Assembly (NCBI GenBank): GCA_029204225.1
Contig: CM055095.1
Location: 10,122,510 to 10,181,252, forward strand
DNA length: 58,743 nucleotides
Direction of reading: 5' to 3'
Source of the DNA: Diphasiastrum complanatum
Lineage: Eukaryota; Streptophyta; Lycopodiopsida; Lycopodiales; Lycopodiaceae
A program made the translations under genes and the position numbers. How positions within the stretch are numbered: position 1 is the first letter of the stretch; every line of letters begins with the position of its first letter. Shown one piece after another: positions 1 through 11,646 of this stretch. The notes beneath the pieces were generated by a model. The model searched no databases. It saw only the letters and a list, made by a program, of their open reading frames with translations, and had not been told where the DNA came from.

Positions 1-224
1 CGCATTGCAACATCCAGCTGGACGTTGGATTCCGACATCCACCTAGACCACTCGCATCGGCCCCCGAGAAGTCCTTCGGCGGACTTAGCTTATTTCAAAT
101 AGATGTGGGCCGTCGGATTCCAACAACCTCATTGCAACGTGTTTTGCGACATCTGGGCCGAACAAAAAAGAAAAATTAAACCCATGATTATTCATCGCAG
201 ATCACGTCGAAAATCGTGGCGGGT

Positions 225-300
225 GTTGTAGTGGGCTGGGATTCGAGCCTGTGGCTTGCCAGTTGCAGTCAACCACTCTACCCATACACCTGCTACAATG
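225..300 (-). repeat. tRNA-derived SINE head (candidate)
   Basis: Read on the minus strand, this stretch has a tRNA-like layout: an A-box-like GGGTAGAGTGGTTGA, then a B-box-like GGCTCGAATCC about 30 bases later, with weak pairing of the outer ends (GTAG.. and ..CTAC). This is the usual 5' head of a plant SINE. I see no clear target duplication or A-rich tail, and the cloverleaf is too poor for a functional tRNA. It could also be a decayed tRNA pseudogene. Confidence 0.4.
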
Positions 301-1105
301 GACAGAAGGGCTTTTTTCATTCTTAGTATTGAATTTCACATGTTTCATGACTACCTTTCAAACTAAAAATGTAAAGCTTCTTTATAAATTTTATAATAAT
401 TTGAGGCCATAATATGGCATAATTGTCCTTTGTTTTCATACAAAGAAACTCATGGGCTTTGGAGCATAAAAGCCAACATAAACCAAGCAGTAGGAGCACC
501 AACAACAAATATTCAGCCTCTGATTTTTATGCCCAATAAAAGACTCCACCCCTCTCATATTCTTGTATATTAGTACGAGGTAAAGGCATATGGGGAGGGC
601 CACTTTTAAGGGCCCTTGGGAGAGACAATCATGCCATATAATTCTCTAAACGTAAAATCAGTTTTTAAATTTTTACAAAGTAAATGGTGGTGCCTCACAG
701 AACGTAATCTGTGGGGCAATTTTTTTTTACATGCACCTTCCGGACGCCGGAAGGTGCACGTAAAAAAATTTACTTTTTTTAAATGCACGTTCTGCCCGGG
801 AGGTGCGTGTAAAAAAAAAATTTACGTCAAAAAAAAGAAAAAAATAATGTAAAAACATAATTCACGCAAGGGAAGGGCCGGCTCGTCGGCCCTTCCGCCC
901 GCGAAAGAATGTGCGCCCTCGGGCGCACAATCTTTCGAGGCGGAAGGGCCTCGGAGCAAGTTCTCCCCCCCCCCCCCCCCCAATGAATTAAAAAATTTTG
1001 GTCACGTTTTGAACAATCAAATTCTACAATTGTCATGGTCATCTTAAATATGCTTTTCAAATATATTATTAAACATAAGGATAACTTATGTGCTTGTCTT
1101 TCAAT
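301..1105. other. Non-coding stretch with palindrome cluster
   Basis: No gene is recognisable here. Bases 732-758 form a near-perfect hairpin (stem TGCACCTTCCGG). Bases 871-896 form a second (stem GGAAGGGCCG). Bases 902-937 form a third (17-bp stem with one mismatch and a 2-base loop). An outer stem pairs 888-899 with 939-950. The palindromes are separated by A/T homopolymer runs and followed by a poly-C tract at about 963-981. A 22-bp unit is duplicated in tandem at about 1106-1150. Confidence 0.7.
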
Positions 1106-1122
1106 TTACATTGACTAATTTT

Positions 1123-2910
1123 TCAATTTACATTGACTAATTTTTCTTTAAAAGCCGAAAGTTGCTGAGAGAAATGTAGGAAAGCCAGAAAGACGTCATT
1201 AGCAGGTCCCACAATATGTGTGTCATCAGCAATAGAGGGAAACAAACAAGAAGGAAAAGCAGAAGAAGAAGCACGCAATGCCCGAAAGTGCGCCAAAGCA
1301 AAAAGAACACCACCCAAGGGATCACCTTGTCTGATACCATCAGCAGACGAGATAACCAAAACATCACCTGAGCGAGAAGCATGACTGAAATATAGAGGCG
1401 CATCCATGGAATAAAAAGAGCGAACAAACGGGATGAGCTGAGCGAGAGGACCGTGAGCCGTCTGAAGTTCTTGGAAAATGGCCCCTCGGGAAATAGAATT
1501 GAAAGCATTTTTAACATCCACCTGAAGGACAACCCAATCTGGATGAAGATCCACAGTAGCACACAAAGCATGTATGACTGTCTCGCAACCGCCAGGAGTA
1601 GCACAACCAAACTGATGAGGAAATAGGTGGTCATGAAAACTGTCACGACTAGAAACCAATCTGTATAAAACCTCTCCAACAGCAATGGGACGCACCCCAC
1701 CGCCAGGCTTATCCAAGGCTATCAAACAAGCAGCACCAAGAATACGAGCAATAGAAAGAGGAATATGGCCACATGCTACAGAAGAGCAAACTTGAAAGAG
1801 CAAACCAAACCCGCTAGCAGAGTCATCAGGAGAAAAACAACCACGAAGATGTTCGAAAACCGTACCAGAAGGACCCCCAGTTGACAAATGAGGGCTGCGT
1901 AGAAAAGCATTAAGAAAATGAGATTCTGAGAGCTGCAAATCGGAATCAGGTTCAAAGTCCTCAACAAAAGAAGGAAGGGAGTCAATTGCCGATGGGTGAA
2001 GAAGCTCCAAAGCCTGAAGGGTGGCAGCAGACGGAGTAACTGGACTTGTAGGAGCTAGAGCACGAGCTGCACGAGAATACTCACCCACTTGCCCAAGTAA
2101 AACACAGCGACGCAACCGACGATGAACATGGGGTATAGAAACACCATCCGAAGTCAAATCTCGCTGAGCAGCAAGAGCATGATAGCGAAGGAAATGCTCT
2201 TCTTGCAGATATTCCCAATATCTTGACATAAAGCGACGAATCCTGTTGCGAGTTTCCCTATGACCAGCATCACCACCCCAAGGAGGCAGAGGCAAACACC
2301 AGAGAGGAAAAAGCAAAAAGGCATGCCAAGCTGCAATATCAGAAGGGTTGGAAGCCAGACTAGACAAAGGTAAGGACAAAGCTCTTTGGACGTCTAAGCA
2401 CAAGGCAAAGGGAATGTGTGCATAAAGACGAGGACGAGGAAAACCCAAGTGAAAAGCGGTCAAAATATCAAGGGAGCGAATCCACGTCCAAGCCGAGTCA
2501 GGTGGCGAAATGGGAGCAGGATGAGGTGCAAGGTCTACATTGGTTAAGGCGAGTTGTTGACGAAAAGCAGAGCAAGCGTTATGATGGCGAGAAAGGCCGG
2601 CACATGGGACACGGGGGGCGAGAAGAGAAAGAAGGAGAAAGCTGAGAAACAGAAAGAGAGGAAGAAAGCTGATGGCGAAGATGGGGCGGACAGTATGGCA
2701 CCACCTGGCCAGAGGAGACAAGCAAGGAATCCGCACCATCACGGTGGGCTTCACGACACTCGCAAGAAGGGGAAGCACTAGAAGGATGCTCTGAAGGGGA
2801 AGCAGGTCTCTTTTCTCCACGTCGCTCAAATAGAAATTCAAAGGATATGTGTACAATATATCCTCAATGGAGCCTGTTCTCGTTCTGTCCAGAAAAGCAG
2901 ATCGAAGCAA
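1123..2910 (-). mobile_element. LINE reverse transcriptase fragment, 3' truncated
   Basis: This is an open frame of up to 595 codons; the conserved part starts around 2500. It carries non-LTR reverse transcriptase motifs in order: a template-contact block (HLSTGGPSG), a fingers block (GGGVRPIAVGEVLYRLVSS), motif A with its catalytic Asp (QVDVKNAFNSIS), motif B (GIRQGDPLGG) and motif C (IADD, in place of YADD). The frame stops soon after motif C, so thumb, zinc knuckle and endonuclease are missing. The stop lies in a 22-bp tandem duplication. It may belong to the same family as the C-terminal LINE fragment at 16358-17586; that link is inferred from their complementary content. The first 100 residues or so look like fortuitous frame extension. 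Confidence 0.85.
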
Positions 2911-4219
2911 AGCATTAATTGCTTGAACTTCCCTGTTGTTGGGATGATATGAGTCTCAATCTGACGCAGCCACCATTTCTTAACACGAGTATCCTTTGAA
3001 AAGCATGAGAGTTTGCTCCATTTATCAACGACCTCCAAACTGTGGATTCATCCACAGTAGCATCTTGTTACCAGATGGTACATATGCAACATTTGGGTTC
3101 CTTGCAAGAGCACCAGCAACATCCTTGAAAGCCTCAATCCGACGCAATTCAACTATGTACCAGAAGCCAGAAGACTAGAGGAGTACGCAAAACAAGCGCA
3201 CCAAGAACTAGAAACTAGAAGAGCAAAGAACACCAGAAGAAACGCACCACCATTAGCTGGTGTTGTTAATGATTGATACTGATCTTGTGTATTGGCTTGG
3301 TATCCAAGCCTTGATCCTCAGCGATACTCTGGCTGCTGCGATGGTATACCTGATGTCACAAACATTAGCTCGACGAAAACCTTGGATTCTTTTCCTTCGC
3401 TTTTCTTCGTTTCAACAAGGAGACTTCGTCATCCACAATGGCGAAGGCTCGAAGCACAAGAGAAATTGGCAGAAACTCACACAATAGGAATTCTCACAAA
3501 CTTGCATGCCTGGCGCCCTATGCTTACGGAGACCTGCCCTCTCGCGCCAGCCACCTTGAAACTCGCACAAGGAAGTGAAATGACTCCATAAAGCCTAGCC
3601 GAAGGGGAAGAGGTATTCTCACATTAGGAGGACGACATCGTCAGTGAAATATTTCATCTCTGTCTTTGGATTGATTATATCACGACCGTTTGAACAAGAA
3701 GATGTATCCATGGCTACAAACACTATGAGTTTTGTTATGGTTATTGCTTTTGTTTGTTGGTCAGCTGGCTTGTGCATTGGCTTAAGGAAGCATGCAGACT
3801 TCACAACTATAGCGACACTTCCAAATCTCAGGTACAAATAGACATTAATTCAACAAAACATTCCGTTTAATAACAATAGTAGATTTGAGACTCAATGCAG
3901 GTTGCTCTTCCACAAGGATTCTCAACATATCAATTTTTCATATTGGTGTAAACAAGTATGCTTGATGTATGGGAAAACATGCAAGTTGTATGAATTCTCA
4001 TTTGAGCAAGGCTTAAACTCTTACCCCAATACATGTCTTTCGAGAGCCTTCACCATCTTTGGAGTCAGCTATTGTGAGAGTTGGTGGATCATTGGGAGAG
4101 AAGAAAAAACATTATGTATTGGGAAATGATCTTTTTATTGACCTTTGCACTTGCCATTATTTTATAGCCGTTCAACCAAGTGCAAACATCACTAAAAAGA
4201 TCGTTTCCAAGCATAAAGG
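2911..4219. other. No recognisable gene
   Basis: Only short open frames of 60 to 100 codons occur here and none shows a motif I recognise. The segment 3000-3640 contains degraded coding-like sequence in several frames. I find no LTR, tRNA gene or conserved domain. Confidence 0.5.
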
Positions 4220-4759
4220 TGTTGGATTCTCCTGATGATCGACAAATCGTTTTTAATCTTCATCCACTACATTACCTAGCTTTGCAGTTTTATGCATGTT
4301 TCTACATGGTCTGTAGAAGTACACAAAAATCGCTCACAGGTGGATTCCACAAGTAAATTTCCAAGAAGTACTAACTGGACGGATGCCAGATCACTACGAC
4401 CAACTGGCCATTATGATGTACGACCTAATCAGTTGTCCTACTGGACGCCCATTTTTTCTTAGTATAAATAGCTGATCATACGTCTATTATTTCATTCATT
4501 AGTGTTATGTCAGAATCTCTATGATCTCATATTGCTTTTGTCTGATAATTCAATTCTTCATTGTTTGGCTACGTAATCACTTTAGCTATGATGATTTCAA
4601 AGTTAGTTGCTAAAAGATTGAGCATGACTCTTGTCATTATGTTTTGTCCAATATTGATAGGCATAGCATGCATTAGGAAAGCAGACTCATTCTGATATGC
4701 TGGATAAGTCGTTCACTGCCTTTGACTTGTCGTTATTGCATTATCACCTCTTTCCAACA
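4220..4759 (+). repeat. 5' LTR of degenerate Copia element
   Basis: This 540-bp segment begins TGTTGGA and ends TCCAACA, a matching inverted terminal pair typical of LTRs. It carries a TATA box (TATAAATA, near 4463-4470). The primer-binding site TGGTATCAGAGC (4760-4771, complementary to initiator tRNA-Met) follows immediately. No second copy of the LTR is present in the window, so the left border rests on the terminal pair alone. Confidence 0.7.
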
Positions 4760-5935
4760 TGGTATCAGAGCTCTAATATATAATTCAGAACGTACCTTCA
4801 TGATATCAGAGCGATCTGTTATACTAGGGCTCTAATACCGGATATCTTTTCTGCTATCAAATCGATATTATTTGATACTTTTCGCAGTATCATATTCTTC
4901 AATTTGTCGTATCAAATTTCAGTATCAGATATTTGATTTCCAATTGTAGTGCAGCACGATATCTCTCTCTTAACGTCATCGATATATCGACAGACTAAAG
5001 TTCCAAGTGGATTCTCAGAGTAAAGTCTGTCTTATCATTCAAGCTGAATGGATCCAATTATTACTTGTGAAAAGTTAAGATGAAGACCTTGCTAATCGCC
5101 AATGAGTTGTGGGATGTTGTCACAGGTACAAAAGAGAAGCCTGAAGACGACACAACCAACTCAAATTAGAAGTCGAAGGATGGTAACGCATTCACGCTTA
5201 TTATTCTCAATATAGCAGACACTCAGATTGGCCACATATTCGAAGCTATTCACTCCAGACATTGATAGCAAGTTTATTACATGAAGAAGTAAGAAGGAAG
5301 GGCTTATCAGTTTCAAATATTAAGATAGTTGCCTTGTATTTGAATAAGCAACAGTCCCAAATAAAGAAGAATCCAAAGGACAAGAAGACAAAAGCTAAGC
5401 AAATTGATTCGAACCAACAAACACAACACGATCAACAGCAACAAAAATCCAAGACCAAACTCTTCTGCAAGTACTACAAGAGAACCAATCACGACATCAA
5501 AGATCGTCATATTCTCAAGCACAATGAAGCAAAGAAGAAGATGCAACAACAAGATGGAAGTTCAGATTCTGCCTGTTCCAAGATGTTGTAAGAATATCTT
5601 TATCAGATATTCTAATTCACACAAAGCTTAGATAATCTATAAAGTAGATTCAGGACGAATCTCTGTCAATCGAGATGTAGTCTTCTTGGAAGACAAATTC
5701 TATGATTCTAAGCAGAAGCAGCCAATGCAGGAGTTTGTTCCAACAACTCCACTCACCATCGACAGGCCTCAACTTGTGAATGTTCTAACACCAATTGAAG
5801 ATATTTCAATCGCACAACAAGGAGAGATATCTACTTCGTTCGAAGATCTGCTCGAATTCGACAAGAGACCAATGGAAATGCATGAACCAAACGAAACACA
5901 TGTACATAATCAAAAAATGACACACAAGTTATAAT
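4760..5935 (+). mobile_element. Degenerate Ty1/Copia internal region
   Basis: A gag-like reading frame starts at 5047 (MDPII) and is broken by stops. It continues as UBN2-type Gag (..LLIANELWDVVTG..) and then a basic stretch with a ruined zinc knuckle near 5469-5510: the second and last Cys of the CCHC pattern are replaced. The frame at 5641-5935 (..NRDVVFLEDKFYD.., then Pro/Thr-rich) matches the linker between integrase and RT in Copia polyproteins. Gag is therefore joined almost directly to that linker, and protease and integrase are deleted. No RT or 3' LTR follows. It is non-functional. Confidence 0.75.
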
Positions 5936-6037
5936 TATTCTTTTTGTTGTTTTAGAAAATCTTGGAGACTACGATTCTATAAAAAAATTTGATATCGAAC
6001 AATTATGTTCTTATCATTTTTCTTTTTTGTTTTGGGA

Positions 6038-6241
6038 GGTGTAGTACATACTTTACAAACTAGAAAAGAGTTTTCTAGAGAATATCCACACGTCACATCC
6101 TTTCGTACAGTTAGAGCCATAGCTTTTGTTGAATTGACAATGGATGAAGCCAAAGTTCTTACTTGGGACTATAACATTGACCATAACTATAGGATAAAAA
6201 TTGTCATAATTTTGATGATGTCTAAAATCTCTATTCTCTGA
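6038..6241 (+). pseudogene. Exon-like fragment, paralog of the 57.4-kb sequence
   Basis: This frame encodes a block reading ..REYPHVTSFR..VRAIAFVELT..EAKVL..YRIKIVII. A closely matching block is encoded at about 57420-57590, on the same strand. The protein-level similarity (EYPHV, SFR.V, FVELT, EAK.L) shows these are two copies of one coding exon. I do not recognise the family. Here it is isolated in very AT-rich DNA and has no clear start. Confidence 0.5.
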
Positions 6242-7663
6242 GCTCTAAAATCAAAGTACTTTTTTATTTTTTATTTTGTTTAGAGACATGTTTTTCTTTT
6301 CTTGTTTTTCTTTGTATTCGAATATCTAAATTAAAATTTTTTTAACATCATAATGATATATTTATTTTTTTGCCATCCTAAGCATAGTTTCTTTTAAATA
6401 GAGAAATTGATCTATTTGAGCTATTCAAATGATATTCTAAGAGCTAAGTGAAAAGAGACTAATAAGAATTGCATGAGGTGAGATAGTTGCTGAAGAAGTC
6501 AAACAAAAACATGTATTCCATAAAATAGTTATGAACAACCACTATTTTATACTATCGAAGAAGGAGATTGCAAAGAATTGTCAAAAAATTGAAGAAAAGA
6601 CCTTATATCCTCTGCATAGCTGATATTCTTTATGTGTTTCAAATGAAAGATTCTTTAAATAATGAATCTTCTTTTATACACATAGAGATTCATTAAATTA
6701 TCCAAGGATTTTCAGAATGCACTTCTTCTCAAGTTGTTATTTTTCATTGGCAATCTAGATAGGTGCAAAAATCTTTACTTTAGTTTGCAATACAATAATC
6801 TAAAATGCAGTTTGGTAAGCCTATTAAATGACCAACAATTTTATTCTAATTTGTTTAATATGCTATGCTCAAAATGGATTTTATTTTACACCTTGGTTTT
6901 TTATTTACTTCTTTTCAAAAATTTTTTATCTAATTCTTGTCATTATTTATTTGAAATTGATTCTTTTGTATTATTTTTGTTGGCACTAAAAGAAATATAT
7001 ATTTTTTGCTTATTATGTTTATTGATTTATTCTCTTTTTAAATAATTTAATTTATTAGAAAGGTTAATTTTACTTTTGTTCATTTCTATGAAGAGACTTT
7101 ATATATAGATCACAATATTTAAGATACTATTTTTACAAACGACAATAGCTCATAGTATTTAAGACACTACACTTACAAATGCTACTTTTAAAATTTTTCT
7201 TAAAAAATATAGTCAAATCACGAACTCTTATTTATTTTAAACTAGGATTCTTAGAATTTTTGATATGCATGTTAATATCGATTTTTTTGAGCAAGAGTTG
7301 TTTTTTTTTTTTTTTAATTCATATATTTTGTACAATTTTAAAAATAGTTATCTTAAAAAAAAATTATTTTCAAGAAAATTATAATCTTAATATTGCAAAT
7401 ATCTAGATTTTTTCATTTTTAACTAATAGCTTAATTTAAAAGAATCTCAAAAATATTAAAATATGAGAAATCAAAATTGCTATTCAATGATAAAATATTT
7501 CAATATTTTTTAGAATCCTACACTCTACCATCTTTTCACAATAATTAGTTAAAATGAAAGACATTATTCATCTTGTAGTTCTTTTGACCGTGGGCTTGTG
7601 CAATATCAAGGAAAAAATTGATTAACAAATCTAATTTCTCTAAGGTTTTTATTTTCCACCACA
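6242..7663. other. AT-rich non-coding DNA
   Basis: This is strongly AT-rich with long T and A runs. The open frames are low-complexity Leu/Phe/Ile strings without domains. I see no RNA gene. The last 100 bases are the target-site flank of the family A element that follows. Confidence 0.6.
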
Positions 7664-7668
7664 CATGT

Positions 7669-9171
7669 TGTTGTAAAGCTGACTCGGGTGCACCCAGCGT
7701 GCCCTGTAAGACTCAAAGGGGTGACACTCTCTAAGGTTCCAGAGCGAGTTAGAACGTCAAGGACTGAGCCTCCGACCTGTGGTGAGCCAGTCAAGTAGTC
7801 ACAAGTCATGAGCTAGCTCTGGAGCTCGAGTCATGGCCTAGTCAGGAAAGCAAGTTGATTCGGCCGCCGGGACGGCTCTCGGGACCCATGTCCGGGAGCC
7901 AGACTGATTCTGCCAGGATTGCCAGGCTTAATCAGCAAAATAAAAACTAAGTCCTAAAAAGCGTGCTTTACCATAAAGCTCTATGTTTCAAAGCAGAGGG
8001 GGTGCGCCGAATCACAGCAGAACTATAGGGGGAGTCTGGCAGACAGAAACTTGGGCAGCTCAACTAGCGCAAGGAATCCAGTCGCCAGGTCTCAGCTCCC
8101 TCTACCAGCATGAGCCAGGCACAATGCCTAGCACGTGTTGGTGGCCTCAAGACCAGTCAGTTTATGTATGAATGTAACCTCTTCCAAATCTAATAAAGTT
8201 GATCCTTGGGGATGATTACCATTTCGGTTTCGCCTCCGGGACTAGTCCAAGTGGAAGGACCCTTACTACAACCTTTTTGCGTCGCTGGCGCCTAAGGGTC
8301 CCTGTCATCGACATGGGGCTTGCCGCTATGCCAATTGGTCAGTTTGGCGACCACTATGCCTTGGGTTTCATGTGTGACTTGTCTTTGCCTTTGGTTACCT
8401 TTTGGGGACGGATTCTGAGTTGGCTTTTGGGTTGGTTGGGATTCCAGTTTTCTTAAGTCTGAATGGTTAAGCTTGTTACGTTTCTGAGTTGGCTTTTACG
8501 TAAGTGCATGATGGATGAATGTTAGACTTAAGCGCGTGCTGGAGAAACGGCTCAAGTCCCAGCGCCCTTTGAGGCGCCGGCGCAACATGTGGTATCAGAG
8601 CCGACTAGCCGGTCAGCTACGCAAGTCTCACAGGGATGGCCACGTTTTGGGATTTGTCAGGACAACCAAGGTGCTGCCCACAGTGTAAGCACGGGTGCGT
8701 CCACGGTCGGGGTGGTCGGCAGAACGGGGGACTTGATGAGTCAAAGTGTTGCCCTTGAGGTGTAAGCACGGTCAGTTCTCGCGGTTCGGGCCTGGCGCTG
8801 TCTGCACGTAGGACGGATGAGGCAAAGTGCTGCCTAGGTAGGTGAAAGCACGGTCTGTACCTTGTGGGGTGCGGGGCGACATATTCGAACTGTACGGGTT
8901 AACCATTGATACAGAGATGCTGCTCGAATTCGGGTGTAAAGCACGGGTGGTTAGCTGCCGGTGCGGGATGCCTTTGGTTACCTTTTGGGGACGGATTCTG
9001 AGTTGGCTTTTGGGTTGGTTGGGATTCCAGTTTTCTTAAGTCTGAATGGTTAAGCTTGTTACGTTTCTGAGTTGGCTTTTACGTAAGTGTATGATGGATG
9101 AATGTTAGACTTAAGCGCGTGCTGGGGAAAACCGCTCAAGTCCCAGCGCCCTTTGAGGCGCCGACGCAACA
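7669..9171 (+). mobile_element. Miniature LTR retrotransposon, family A copy A1
   Basis: The 5' LTR is 7669-8587 (919 bp, TGTTGTAAAGC..GGCGCAACA). The primer-binding site TGGTATCAGAGC is at 8590-8601. A short leader runs to about 8969, followed by only the last 200 bp of the 3' LTR (to 9171). A perfect 5-bp target duplication CATGT (7664-7668 and 9172-9176) flanks the element, so these are true integration ends. The LTR carries an AATAAA-type signal near 8192. The leader holds four of the repeated hairpins shared with family B. There is no coding capacity; it is presumably a deletion derivative of the element at 26601-31841. Confidence 0.92.
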
Positions 9172-9347
9172 CATGTTTTCTCTCTTCTTCATCATTCTTA
9201 TCTTCTTTGATTCTTTTCACCTATGCAAATTTTCCATGTGTAAGGGATAGGTCTTGCCTCATTACCATGCTCAACCAACCACCTGCTAAGTTGTCCATGG
9301 TGATAAATGGCCATCTCTAGGCTCTACTCCTCAACCTATTTGACTCC

Positions 9348-9641
9348 TTACGATCGGTCTATCTCCATTGCCAAATAATCTACCCTACCACTTGAGCTAC
9401 AGTGTGCTTTCAAATCGATCTCCAATTCGCTACTCTTGCATCGGCATTCATGCAACTCCTCCAATGCAATTTTGAGGACCGCTTTCAACTTTTCCATTTT
9501 CGAATTATGCGTCCTCATTCTTACATTCTCCTCTTCTAGGCTTGTATTTTCTTTCTTCAAAGCTTTTAACTTTGTCACTTCTTCCTCCAACAACTTCATA
9601 CACCATACATGTGTTGCACCTCCTTGAATGTAGGTAAGCAA
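9348..9641 (-). pseudogene. Coiled-coil ORF fragment, unidentified
   Basis: This 97-codon frame contains a Glu/Lys/Leu heptad stretch (..EEVTKLKALKKENTSLEEENVRM..) predicted by eye to form a coiled coil of about 60 residues. No flanking exons or domain identify it. It sits between a family A insertion and repeat E and may be a piece of a retroelement or host gene. The function is unknown. Confidence 0.35.
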
Positions 9642-9753
9642 AGTCCACCCACTATAGGTCCCTCTTCATCTAAAATCTCCTCTATACCTTCCTCAATCCT
9701 TGTTGCTTGGGGTACATCTTCCCCATTGCAAAAGATTACCTGGTTAGAGTCCC

Positions 9754-9916
9754 AAGAGCTCTTCATTCTCCAGGAGAGAATGAATACTCAGCTCATGGAG
9801 ATCCACCTCTATATACATAGTCCAGGTGGGTCATCTCCCTCCATAGGAGTCACGCATGACTAACGACACGCGGCAGTTGTGCACACTGACACGGGTCCAT
9901 AACAACAAGTCATCGC
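9754..9916 (+). repeat. Repeat E, copy 1
   Basis: This 163-bp segment recurs with only a few changes at 24220-24382, same orientation. It begins AAGAGCTCTTC (a palindromic start) and ends near CAACAAGTCA.CGC. It is probably part of a longer LTR or other mobile element whose flanks are not shared here. Confidence 0.85.
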
Positions 9917-10035
9917 GCTGCCCAAATTGGTGTAGGAATAATGACTAACAAGCATTGTACATGGTACATTAGTTTATCTTTGTTGATTGTTTATCATCAG
10001 CCTAAATGGGCCAAGCGGAAGCTAATACCTACTGC

Positions 10036-10449
10036 TTAGGTTTGCATCATTGTATCACAAATTTCTCTTTCATTTTGTGATAATGCATATTCGGTGCGTT
10101 GGTGTTTCTCTCTAGAATGCTTCTTGGTTTCCAAGGGGAGGCTCGAACCCGAGACCAAAGAAACTTTGGATGTCAAGCTAACCAAGTGAGCCAACCCCAT
10201 TGGATTTCTCTCTAGAATGAATGTTGTGTGTATGATATCCATTGTGGCTGTGTGTGAATCCAAGTTACATGCTATGAATAGACAAACTTTTAAAGCCTCT
10301 CTTCCAAAAATTTTACTCACCACAAAGCCCGTCTTTGGGTGCCATCCATCCGATGTGAGATAACGCTTACACCTTTCCACTTCTTCTCTGTCATTGCAGC
10401 TCTTGGGCATCTCGACATTATTGGACAACTTCATCATTCCATGAACCAT
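10036..10449 (-). pseudogene. Unidentified ORF containing a SINE
   Basis: This 137-codon frame has no domain I recognise. Its middle third (10120-10204) is a tRNA-related SINE insertion flanked by 15-bp direct repeats. The insertion adds in-frame codons, so the original coding sequence, if real, was about 105 codons. It is likely a fragment of a captured or decayed gene. Confidence 0.35.
10120..10204 (-). mobile_element. Short tRNA-derived SINE with target duplications
   Basis: On the minus strand the unit reads as a tRNA-like head: GGGGTTGGCTCACTTGGTTA (A box), then GGTCTCGGGTTCGAGCC (B box), closing with CCCC that pairs with the opening GGGG. A 15-bp direct repeat TTTCTCTCTAGAATG flanks it exactly (10105-10119 and 10205-10219). 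This is the product expected of LINE-mediated target-primed insertion. At about 85 bp it is nearly only the tRNA part, and I see no long tail. Confidence 0.85.
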
Positions 10450-11646
10450 GTTATGTCCCTGGTTATTGTACTAACTAGCCTTAACCTTGGGTTTGGGGAT
10501 TGAGGAAGCCTTGCGCTTTTGCATGTGGTTTCATCCTTGAGTACTTGTTTATACTTACTCTTAGAGACCATATGGGGCTTTGAGAGAGAGAGAGCCGGGG
10601 GGGGGGGGGGGGGGGAGGGAAGAGGCTTGTAAGCCTTGCATTGCTTCTCGTTCTGTCATTCATTGGGTAGGAGATGGATTGCTAGTTCTCTCTTGGTGTT
10701 CTCCCTTGTATAGCCTTCTCTACTACACAGGGAAACTGATCATTGTTGCATGACATTCATTGGATGAGAGTATCGTCCCATGCTTGTTGGCACAAATAAA
10801 ATAACCTCCAAAGCAAAGAAGGGACTCAAGAGTGGCATTGAATGTGGTGGCATAGAGGTGGCTGCAACTTGGTAAAGAGATTAGCAATGTCTTCTAAGGT
10901 TGATCAATGCCTTTTAAGTGCAAGTAATCTATGCAAGCCGACAATTTTGTTTTAAGCAAAAGCTTCACAGAGACTAGTCAACATCCTTGACCGGTGCATT
11001 GCGAACATCCCAATGTAGAAGACTTACTTAATGTTCCGTAGGCTTTACAAGTCTTTTAGCAAAATGATCTTAAATACTCTTAGCAGCCATAAAGAATGAC
11101 ATGAAGAAAGCAGGATAAGGCTGAATGATATGTCAAAATGACAACAATTCTTGCTTGAAAACAGAAAAAACTTTATCCAAACTCTCAAAAAACTATTGAT
11201 ATCAACAAATACCAAAGGGAAAAATACCTAAGAGTTGAACAGCAGCACCGCAAGGAACCACCCTGATACCAAACTCAGAAATCCATGTGGGACGAGCTTG
11301 ATGAAAAAGGACAAAAGCCTCAGATTTTTCTTTATTGACAATTGAAGCTGAAAATGAATAGAGAGAATACAAAATAAACGCAACGTAATATCAGCAAAGA
11401 ATTGGCGGGAAAGATAATCACACCAACAGGAAGACGTAGCCCGTACCTCATTTTTATAGAGTATGTGCAGAAGCTGAGTCTCTATTTCCATTCTGTTGGG
11501 AATAGTCTAGTAAGCTATATTGCAGATGATATTCAAGCTGGAAAAATTAAATCTACATGCATAAATGGTGATTGCCAATTGGGCATCAAGTAAATACACA
11601 ATAGATTACATCAAAAGGTTGCCAAATTTTTTCACAAAGAAAGCTC
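10450..11646. other. Non-coding region downstream of PTAC16
   Basis: A poly-G tract of about 18 bases lies near 10597-10614 next to a GA run. The part close to 11646 is probably the PTAC16 3' untranslated region on the minus strand. I see no other gene. Confidence 0.5.

Noticed and set aside
6242-7560. Organelle DNA insertion, because of the very high AT content
   Set aside because: I recognise no plastid or mitochondrial gene and the frames are low-complexity only.
10135-10199. Functional tRNA gene
   Set aside because: A and B boxes are present but the anticodon arm is not convincing and 15-bp target duplications show it is a SINE insertion.
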